Below, piece by piece: positions 1 to 5,367 of a stretch of 7,942 nt of DNA (positions are counted from its first letter, which is position 1; each line of letters opens with the position of its first letter). Below the pieces are notes generated by a model, which ran no database searches, was not told the DNA's origin, and worked only from the letters and a program-made list of their open reading frames with translations. Origin of the DNA: JADJNW01 sp964549655 (GTDB lineage Bacteria > Bacteroidota > Bacteroidia > Chitinophagales > Saprospiraceae); NCBI GenBank assembly GCA_964549655.1, contig CAZJXN010000204.1, positions 1-7,942 of the forward strand. The letters run 5' to 3'. The position numbers and the translations under genes are program-made.

Positions 1-13
1 TAGCTTTTTAATG

Positions 14-44
14 AATGTGCCGCGCTTTCAAAGTGTGGCACATT
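14..44. repeat. Palindromic dispersed repeat, copy A, upstream of the dehydrogenase gene
   Basis: The core at 16-42 is a 27-nt palindrome. The left arm TGTGCCGCGCTT can pair with the right arm AAGTGTGGCACA if two G.T wobbles are allowed, and two more A-T pairs extend it to 14-44. The right arm runs into five T residues at 43-47, so on the plus strand it also has the shape of an intrinsic terminator for a gene left of the window. A second copy at 1439-1465 has the same length and matches at 20 of 27 positions without gaps. The repeat relationship is seen directly; any function is unknown. Confidence 0.7.
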
Positions 45-67
45 TTTGCATTCAAATTACACCATCC

Positions 68-1432
68 ATGTTCGCCACCATCAATCCATTCAATAATCAA
101 CTACTCGCTTCTTTCCCATCTTTAAATGAACCCCAACTTTCTGAGCAATTACTGCTTGCCCAATCCACTTATTCTAATTACTGGCGCAACACTTCCATCG
201 AAGAGCGAGCCGTTTTTACAAAACAAATAGGCGAAAACCTCCGTGCCAATCTCCAAGAGTATGCCGCTTTAATCACCTTGGAAATGGGCAAACCCATCAC
301 CCAATCCCGCGCCGAGATTGAAAAGTGTGCTTGGACGTGCGATTATTTTTCGGACAACTCGGCTGCATTTTTAAGAGACAAAGTAATTGAAACCGAATAC
401 CAAAAAAGTTACGTTCGCTACGAGCCGCTCGGCGCGATTTTAGGCATTATGCCTTGGAATTTTCCCTTTTGGCAAGCCATTCGCTTTGCAATTCCTGCTT
501 TTTGCGCCGGCAATGTGATTCTACTAAAACACGCGCCAAATGTCCCTCAATGTGCATTGATGCTTGAAAAAATATTTGCAGGTGTGATTGGAAAGTCAGG
601 CGTTTTTCAAACTTTGTTAATTGAAGTAGAACAGGTAGAAACCGTTATTGCACATCCAATCGTGCGCGGCGTGTCACTCACAGGTAGCGACCGTGCAGGT
701 GCAAGCGTAGCGGCATTGGCTGGCAAGCACCTAAAACGCTGTGTCATGGAACTCGGCGGCAGCGATCCGTTTATCGTTTTAGAAGATGCCAACGTGGAAG
801 AAGCTGCAAAAATTGGCGTGCAATCTCGCATGAATAATGCTGGTCAAACCTGTATCGCCGCAAAACGCTTTATCGTGCACGAATCGGTAGCTCCAAAATT
901 TATTTCGGCAATTAAAGAAAATGTAAGTCAGCTAAAAATCGGCGACCCAACCGAAGAAGACACTACCCTCAGCACGATGGCACGCCTCGATTTGCGCGAC
1001 CAACTCCACAAACAAGTCCAAGAATCCATCGCCAAAGGCGCAACTGTTCTTCACGACGGCGGCATAACTGGTGAGAAAAACAATTTTTTTGAACCCATGA
1101 TTTTAACAAACCTCCAGCCTGGAATGCCCGCGTATGATCAAGAATTATTTGGTCCAGTTATTTCCTTATTTACTGTTAAAAATGATGCGGAAGCAATTGC
1201 TTTAGCAAATAATACCCAATTTGGTTTAGGTGCTGCTGTCTGGTCTGAAAATCTGGAACGTGCGCAAAACATTGCCAATCAATTGGAAGCAGGTTTCGTC
1301 GTCATCAATGATTTTGTAAAATCAGACCCGCGTTTGCCGTTTGGCGGTATGAAACGTTCAGGTTATGGACGGGAATTAGCAGCAGAAGGCATTAAAGAAT
1401 TTGTGAATATAAAGACGATTGTTATCAAATAA
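68..1432 (+). CDS. sad: Succinate-semialdehyde dehydrogenase, Sad/YneI type (aldehyde dehydrogenase family)
   Basis: This 454-residue enzyme belongs to the aldehyde dehydrogenase superfamily. It would oxidise succinate semialdehyde to succinate with NAD(P)+ in the cytoplasm, feeding GABA-type degradation into the TCA cycle. Visible motifs are PWNFPFWQ at 129-136 with the catalytic Asn131, LLKHAPNV at 152-159, LTGS at 204-207, MELGGSDPF at 227-235 with the general base Glu228, and NNAGQTCIAAKRF at 256-268 with the nucleophile Cys262. ELFGPV at 359-364 and LPFGGMKRSGYGREL at 423-437 follow. The KHAPNV motif in place of the usual KPA, and the run AAKRF, match E. coli Sad (YneI) as I remember it. 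Length fits the family. I chose ATG 68 over ATG 11 because the extra 19 codons only translate the palindrome at 14-44. The substrate is inferred from subfamily; NAD versus NADP preference cannot be read here. Confidence 0.9.
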   Translation: MFATINPFNNQLLASFPSLNEPQLSEQLLLAQSTYSNYWRNTSIEERAVFTKQIGENLRANLQEYAALITLEMGKPITQSRAEIEKCAWTCDYFSDNSAAFLRDKVIETEYQKSYVRYEPLGAILGIMPWNFPFWQAIRFAIPAFCAGNVILLKHAPNVPQCALMLEKIFAGVIGKSGVFQTLLIEVEQVETVIAHPIVRGVSLTGSDRAGASVAALAGKHLKRCVMELGGSDPFIVLEDANVEEAAKIGVQSRMNNAGQTCIAAKRFIVHESVAPKFISAIKENVSQLKIGDPTEEDTTLSTMARLDLRDQLHKQVQESIAKGATVLHDGGITGEKNNFFEPMILTNLQPGMPAYDQELFGPVISLFTVKNDAEAIALANNTQFGLGAAVWSENLERAQNIANQLEAGFVVINDFVKSDPRLPFGGMKRSGYGRELAAEGIKEFVNIKTIVIK

Positions 1433-1438
1433 AAAAGG

Positions 1439-1465
1439 TGTGCCGTACCTCAAAGGTGTGCCACA
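1439..1465. repeat. Palindromic dispersed repeat, copy B, between sad and trmH
   Basis: This 27-nt element starts 6 bases after the dehydrogenase stop and ends 11 bases before the trmH ATG. The arms TGTGCCGTACCT and AGGTGTGCCACA pair around a CAA loop with one C-C mismatch and two G.T wobbles. The octamer GGTGTGCC occurs twice, at 1437-1444 and 1455-1462. It is the same element as copy A at 14-44. It could fold in the sad-trmH transcript and affect read-through or trmH translation, but that is inference. Confidence 0.7.
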
Positions 1466-1476
1466 TCTACAACACA

Positions 1477-2121
1477 ATGAACGAAAAACGCCTCGAAAAA
1501 TTCCGCCAAGTCGCCGCGCGTCGGCAGCCGGATTTGACCGTCATTTTGGAAAATGTGATTGATTTGCACAACATTGGTGCAGTGTTGCGCTCTTGTGATT
1601 CGGTGGGCATCGGGGAAGTTTTTGTATTACATACCGAAGAAGGGTTAAAGGCAGATTTTATAACGATTGGTAGAAAAACGTCCGGCGGAGCGCGCCGCTG
1701 GATTGATGTGCATTATTATACCGATGCAAAAAAATGTTTTGAAGATGTAAAGAATCGTTATCAACGAGTGCTAAGTACAAAACTGAGTGAAACGGCAACT
1801 TCTATTTATAAATTAGACCTGACGCAATCTACCGCTTTTTTATTTGGCAATGAACATGATGGTATCTCCATAGAAGCGGCGGCTTTTGCAGATGGTAATT
1901 TTGTGATTCCACAAATGGGCATGGCAGAAAGTTTGAATATATCGGTGGCTTGCGCGGTGACGTTATATGAAACTTTTCGGCAACGAGATGTTAAAGGATT
2001 TTATGACAACACTAACGCACCAGACGCAGTCCGGCGCGAGCGGTCCGAACAATTATTTCAGGAATATATACGCCGCCACGAGGAGAAAGAAATACGCGAC
2101 ATCATCTGGGTGAAACAGTAG
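1477..2121 (+). CDS. trmH: tRNA (guanosine-18-2'-O-)-methyltransferase TrmH, SPOUT family
   Basis: This 214-residue protein is a SpoU/TrmH-type SPOUT methyltransferase. It would transfer a methyl group from S-adenosylmethionine to the ribose 2'-OH of a guanosine in the tRNA D-loop (Gm18). The N-terminal stretch ARRQPDLTVILENV at 14-27 closely resembles E. coli TrmH. Motif 1 is HNIGAVLRSCDSVGI at 31-45, with Asn32 and the catalytic Arg38. Motif 2 is LFGNEHDGI at 122-130. Motif 3 is IPQMGMAESLNISVACA at 144-160, forming the trefoil-knot SAM site. E. coli TrmH is a little longer, about 229 residues. ATG 1477 is preferred; the in-frame GTG at 1438 would add 13 residues translated only from repeat copy B. 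The gene follows sad by 44 bp on the same strand and may share its transcript. The TAG stop lies in the left arm of the hairpin at 2117-2196. Gm18 specificity is inferred from similarity. Confidence 0.9.
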   Translation: MNEKRLEKFRQVAARRQPDLTVILENVIDLHNIGAVLRSCDSVGIGEVFVLHTEEGLKADFITIGRKTSGGARRWIDVHYYTDAKKCFEDVKNRYQRVLSTKLSETATSIYKLDLTQSTAFLFGNEHDGISIEAAAFADGNFVIPQMGMAESLNISVACAVTLYETFRQRDVKGFYDNTNAPDAVRRERSEQLFQEYIRRHEEKEIRDIIWVKQ

Positions 2122-2196
2122 GCAGTGGGCAGTAAGCAGTCCCTTGTTGCTTGTTCCGAGGGAATCCTGCCTACTGTCTACTGCCCACTGCCTACT
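2117..2196. repeat. Heptad-built perfect inverted repeat at the convergent trmH / T9SS-protein junction
   Basis: An 18-bp perfect inverted repeat pairs 2117-2134 with 2179-2196, with additional pairing of 2136-2140 to 2173-2177. The left arm is three tandem heptads at 2119-2139: TAGGCAG, TGGGCAG, TAAGCAG. The right arm is four heptads at 2167-2194: CTGCCTA, CTGTCTA, CTGCCCA, CTGCCTA. The variant heptad TGGGCAG faces CTGCCCA, so the variation is matched across the stem. The stop codons of both flanking genes, TAG at 2119-2121 (+) and TAG at 2194-2192 (-), are the first bases of the outer heptads. It may act as a bidirectional transcription terminator or 3'-end stabiliser. There is no strong T tract after either arm, so classic intrinsic termination is not shown. 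Confidence 0.8.
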
Positions 2197-4009
2197 CTTT
2201 CATCACTTTCAAATTCTTTCGTCCATCCTGCACTTGCAATTCTAAAAAATAAAGCCCCGCCGGTTGATTACTCAATTCAATTTCTAATTGGCTGTTGCCC
2301 AATAAATTGCGATGTACTTGCCGACTGATTTCCATGCCCAACGCATTTCGTATAATTAAAATAGCATCTGTTGTTGTATTCAAACCAAAGTTTAGCCAGA
2401 GTTTTCCATTAGTTGGATTTGGAAAAAGATTCAAATCGCTCACCAATTCGTTAAATCGCTCTTCCGTCGAAGTGGTACAACCTGCAAAATTTGGGTCGTA
2501 GGTCACAATCCGCGAAAAACGATTCGAACAGCCCGTTGCATTATCGGTGATTTCTAATAAATAACTTCCCGATGCTTTTGCACAATAGGTTATATTCGTA
2601 GCACCAGTTATTACAACGTCATTCAAAAACCATTGCGCTTTATAATTTACAGGTAATTTTGCAGGCTCAAAAAGAGATAAAGAATTTTTATTATTTAGAA
2701 AAACAGGCGCAATTGGTGGCGGTGGAAAGTTAAGCGATAACGGCTGCGAAAATGCTCGACAACCATCCGCTGAGGTATATGCTACACGGTAGATTCCAGT
2801 CTCCGTCGTTTGTAAATTAGCATTACTTGCACCGATAATAGATTCGTCATCTTTATACCATTGAACGCTGGTCGCATAATTGGTCACTAATTTGACCGTA
2901 TCTCCTTTACAAAGTTTTGCACCATCGTATCCCGTCAGACTTGGCGGCGCTGGTTGTGCGTACACGCGCACAATATCCTGCGAACGAATCGTGTCCACCG
3001 GATGAACTATTGCTATAACTGCTTGAAATTTAACGCCTTCCAACGTGCCATTGGAAAGTTGATTGAAATTTACAGTGCCACATTCGTCGTCGCCGCCTTC
3101 CAAACCTTCGTCGTCGTCAGTCACGCGAATTTTATAATTACCATTTGCAATTTTTAGATTCAAATTAAAATTCAAAGGCAAAACAGCATTGTTAAACGTA
3201 GCAGAAGTATAAATCACCGTATCTCTGGCATCATAAATTTCTAACTGCAAATCAGGACGGTTGAATAAATCGTCACAATCCACTTTTTCGATACGCAGAC
3301 CCGTTAAAAAATAGCCTGTCGTATCCACAATTGCTCGATAATCAACGGTATACGTGCCGGGTTGTTTATAAATTTGACTTGTAGGATTTTCATCAATCGA
3401 AGTCTGTCCATTACCAAATATCCAATTATACGCAAAACCCGTTTGACCGCCAGAAGGCACATTATTTTTAAAACCGGCCGCTACTTCGCCGCAGCCGCTA
3501 CTATTCTCTATGGTAAAACCTTCCGTCACGCTCACCGCCGGTTCGATTAAAATGGGAAAAGAAAAAGACGTGGTTTGGCTGATGACAAATATTTTTGCCG
3601 TGACGACTACTTCTACCTCGTACAATCCGGGTTGCAACGGCGTTCCGCAAAAACGCACACAGCCGTCCGTCTCCTGTGACACGTTGAATTCCGTTTGATT
3701 CGCTTCCCAACTGAGTCCCGGCGGCACATTGGACACCGAAGTGATATTAATTTGTGAAATGGTAATGCCGGGTGCCACCGATGGGTCTACTGCTGCGACG
3801 GGCGTGGTGGTTTTGGGCATTCTAAAACTGATGTCGCCCTCGTAATACGCACCTGCTCTGCCATTTGGCGCATTGGAGATGTAAATGGTGTCGGCTGAAA
3901 GCGTAGTAGGCACGCTCACCACGCAATTTGGGCAGCCGGATTGGGCATTCGCGGTAAGCGTTATTATAAAAAATAAGCAAATACTAATAAGAAGTAATTG
4001 TTTTCTCAT
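2192..4009 (-). CDS. Secreted multidomain surface protein with PKD and Ig-like regions and a T9SS type A sorting domain
   Basis: This 605-residue protein begins with a Sec signal peptide (MRKQLLLI..., hydrophobic to about 20, likely cut after ANA at 20-22). Residues 45-155 form a beta-rich module with the signature GCVRFCGTP at 116-124 that is also found in the neighbour at 4222-5037. Residues 165-230 look like a PKD domain (YNWIFGNGQTS, then PGTYTVDY). Residues 250-315 resemble a C2-like beta-sandwich with an acidic cluster, DDDEGLEGGDDEC at 298-310, that could bind calcium. Ig-like repeats follow at about 355-430 and 432-505, including VQWYKDDE at 382-389. Residues 522-605 are a T9SS type A C-terminal domain (LNLFPNPTNGKLWL, then NQPAGLYFLELQ). 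The expected route is Sec export, T9SS translocation and anchoring or release at the surface. No catalytic motif is visible; adhesion or matrix binding is only a guess. The 3' end lies in the hairpin shared with trmH. Confidence 0.88.
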   Translation of the reverse strand: MRKQLLLISICLFFIITLTANAQSGCPNCVVSVPTTLSADTIYISNAPNGRAGAYYEGDISFRMPKTTTPVAAVDPSVAPGITISQINITSVSNVPPGLSWEANQTEFNVSQETDGCVRFCGTPLQPGLYEVEVVVTAKIFVISQTTSFSFPILIEPAVSVTEGFTIENSSGCGEVAAGFKNNVPSGGQTGFAYNWIFGNGQTSIDENPTSQIYKQPGTYTVDYRAIVDTTGYFLTGLRIEKVDCDDLFNRPDLQLEIYDARDTVIYTSATFNNAVLPLNFNLNLKIANGNYKIRVTDDDEGLEGGDDECGTVNFNQLSNGTLEGVKFQAVIAIVHPVDTIRSQDIVRVYAQPAPPSLTGYDGAKLCKGDTVKLVTNYATSVQWYKDDESIIGASNANLQTTETGIYRVAYTSADGCRAFSQPLSLNFPPPPIAPVFLNNKNSLSLFEPAKLPVNYKAQWFLNDVVITGATNITYCAKASGSYLLEITDNATGCSNRFSRIVTYDPNFAGCTTSTEERFNELVSDLNLFPNPTNGKLWLNFGLNTTTDAILIIRNALGMEISRQVHRNLLGNSQLEIELSNQPAGLYFLELQVQDGRKNLKVMKE

Positions 4010-4143
4010 GTTGTTTGAATTTTAAAAATGTAATAACAGTTCGTTCTGATGGAGACGAAGGGATGCCTAATTTGTCACAGAAGGGAGACGGAGAGAATAA
4101 GTGACTTGAAGAGGTAGCAATTTGAAAAGTCGCTATGATGTAT

Positions 4144-4209
4144 TTCTCCCGCAGACTTATGGAGGATTTTGCCAATTAAAAAAAACTATCTGCGAAATCT
4201 GCGGGAGAA
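4144..4209. repeat. Inverted repeat between the two T9SS-cargo genes
   Basis: A 12-bp perfect inverted repeat, TTCTCCCGCAGA at 4144-4155 and TCTGCGGGAGAA at 4198-4209, encloses 42 bases. On the right side two 9-bp units, TCTGCGAAA (4189-4197) and TCTGCGGGA (4198-4206), lie in tandem. It starts 12 bases beyond the stop of the 271-residue gene and lies 135 bases upstream of the 605-residue gene, both on the minus strand. It may separate or attenuate the two transcripts. No T tract follows on the minus strand, so a standard terminator is not supported. The rest of the 4010-4221 spacer is purine-rich and shows no gene that I can support. Confidence 0.65.
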
Positions 4210-4221
4210 TTCTTCTAAAAA

Positions 4222-5037
4222 TCAATTTCGATAAATACTCATTTTGCCGGAAAAAGCTTTATCGCCATTACTAATGGTGTACACGTACACACCCGCCGGA
4301 AGCCGTGCGCCGTCAAAATCTACAGTGTTCTCACCTTCCCAGAGGTTGATACTTTCGCGGTGCACTTGCCTACCAATGATGTCATTTACTGTAAAATCAA
4401 AATCACCACTTACTTTAGAATTGATTACTAATTGGGTCAACCCACTAAATGGATTGGGGCGGTTAAGGGCGTTTATTTCCAGGTCGGCGATGTCGGCTGT
4501 ACCAACGGTGCGGCAACTGGCGGAGCCTTGGGGTCTTACAAATAAATAATAATTGCCGGGATAAATAAGGGTACTCGGAAAACTCAAATCAAAATCTATA
4601 AAGCTTCTAATCAGTCCTTTAATTTGCAAATCATATCTTCCAACGGTATCAGTAGGCGTACCATATACGACCACACAACCTTGCGTATTTTTGGGAAAAA
4701 TACAGTTGGGCGGATTACAAGCATAATCCAATCCCTTCGGCAAGTTCGTTATCGCACCTTCCGGATTCAATTCTACACTATTAAGCGTTACCGTTCCAAA
4801 TGTACCCGTATTGAACGTTTCTGCCACCGCAATCGTAAAAACATAGCGGTAAGGCGTATTCACACAAGCTGTATCTTTTATACCACCCGTTGGATTTCTA
4901 TCCAGCGAGTAAGGCAGCGGAAACACGCCCACTGCGGTATCGGAAAGTGTCGTGTCGGGCATACAGTCTTGAACCGTCTGCGCCTTTACACTTCCCAAAA
5001 CGAACAAGGTTGCAAAGAGTATACAAATTTTCTTCAT
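4222..5037 (-). CDS. Small secreted protein with GCV..xGTP module and T9SS type A sorting domain
   Basis: This 271-residue protein has a signal peptide, MKKICILFATLFVLGSVKAQ, with the likely cut near residue 20. The central module at about 60-168 includes TNLPKGLDYACNPPNC at 97-112 and GCVVVYGTP at 120-128, and aligns by eye with residues 85-155 of the larger protein at 2192-4009. The two are therefore probably related cargo proteins. Residues 185-271 form a T9SS type A sorting domain: LNRPNPFSGLTQLVI, then DIIGRQVHRESI, then LPAGVYVYTISNG. Several cysteines (25, 58, 107, 112, 121, 175) could form disulfides after export. No enzyme motif is seen. It is co-directional with the larger gene across a 212-bp spacer that holds an inverted repeat, so co-transcription is possible but not certain. 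It diverges from the TonB receptor gene. Confidence 0.85.
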   Translation of the reverse strand: MKKICILFATLFVLGSVKAQTVQDCMPDTTLSDTAVGVFPLPYSLDRNPTGGIKDTACVNTPYRYVFTIAVAETFNTGTFGTVTLNSVELNPEGAITNLPKGLDYACNPPNCIFPKNTQGCVVVYGTPTDTVGRYDLQIKGLIRSFIDFDLSFPSTLIYPGNYYLFVRPQGSASCRTVGTADIADLEINALNRPNPFSGLTQLVINSKVSGDFDFTVNDIIGRQVHRESINLWEGENTVDFDGARLPAGVYVYTISNGDKAFSGKMSIYRN

Positions 5038-5367
5038 AGTAAAAAACGTTTGTTTGTAATGTGTTTCATTTTAGAATTTTGGCAATATATGACATTTGGC
5101 AATGGTGGCGAAGAAAAAAGTTTCGTTTTGTACAATCCCTTACACGCCTCGCAAAAAAAATTGTTGTTTTAACTTACATTCGCTTAACTTTCGGATTCCA
5201 TTGCCCTGCGAACACTCCTTTTTGAGACTTTAGATTTTAGACAATAGACTTTAGACACCCGCTGTGCGAAGTTTATAACAGGTTTTGTCTGCAATTACAA
5301 ACTTGAATGAGTGAAATCTATCGTCTAATATCTATCGTCTATCGTCTTTAAAAAATCAAATATTCAA
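5038..5367. other. Divergent intergenic region between the T9SS-cargo gene and the TonB receptor gene
   Basis: This 330-bp AT-rich spacer should hold the promoters for both the minus-strand gene starting at 5037 and the plus-strand receptor gene starting at 5368. I looked for the Bacteroidota promoter pattern (TTTG near -33, TAnnTTTG near -7) and found no convincing match on either strand. The right half, 5226-5351, is occupied by an imperfect heptad inverted repeat listed separately. The left half, 5038-5225, shows no gene and no clear structure. Open frames across it are extensions of antisense shadows. Confidence 0.6.
5226..5351. repeat. Imperfect heptad inverted repeat upstream of the TonB receptor gene
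   Basis: The left arm is four tandem heptads and a partial one, 5226-5256: GACTTTA, GATTTTA, GACAATA, GACTTTA, GAC. The right arm, 5317-5351, is TCTATCG, TCTAATA, TCTATCG, TCTATCG, then TCTTTAA. Reverse-complementing the right arm gives units of the form GACGATA, so both arms follow GAYNNTA. Corresponding heptads match at 4 to 5 of 7 positions, so the stem is imperfect. The arms are separated by 60 bases. The right arm ends 16 bases before the receptor ATG, so the receptor transcript probably contains at least part of it. Confidence 0.65.

Noticed and set aside
2117..2196. Classic intrinsic terminator call for the heptad hairpin
   Set aside because: The stem is strong, but the loop is long and no T tract follows on either strand, so it is listed as a repeat with possible termination activity.
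2125..2328. Plus-strand open frame of 67 codons after trmH
   Set aside because: It starts inside the heptad hairpin and then runs antisense to the 605-residue T9SS protein; no protein features.
4025..4032. Near match to the Bacteroidota -7 promoter box (TACATTTT on the minus strand) upstream of the 605-residue gene
   Set aside because: The last base of TAnnTTTG differs and no TTTG lies at a suitable distance upstream, so I do not call a promoter.
4047..4130. Purine-rich stretch considered as a small RNA or tandem repeat
   Set aside because: Only loose GAAGGGA/GAGACGGAG-like similarity between segments and a short GTCAC/GTGAC pairing; not enough to define a repeat or RNA.
4624..5172. Plus-strand open frame of 182 codons
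   Set aside because: It is largely antisense to the 271-residue gene, whose signal peptide, shared module and sorting domain are convincing; the product is rich in Arg, Thr and Ile without domain structure.
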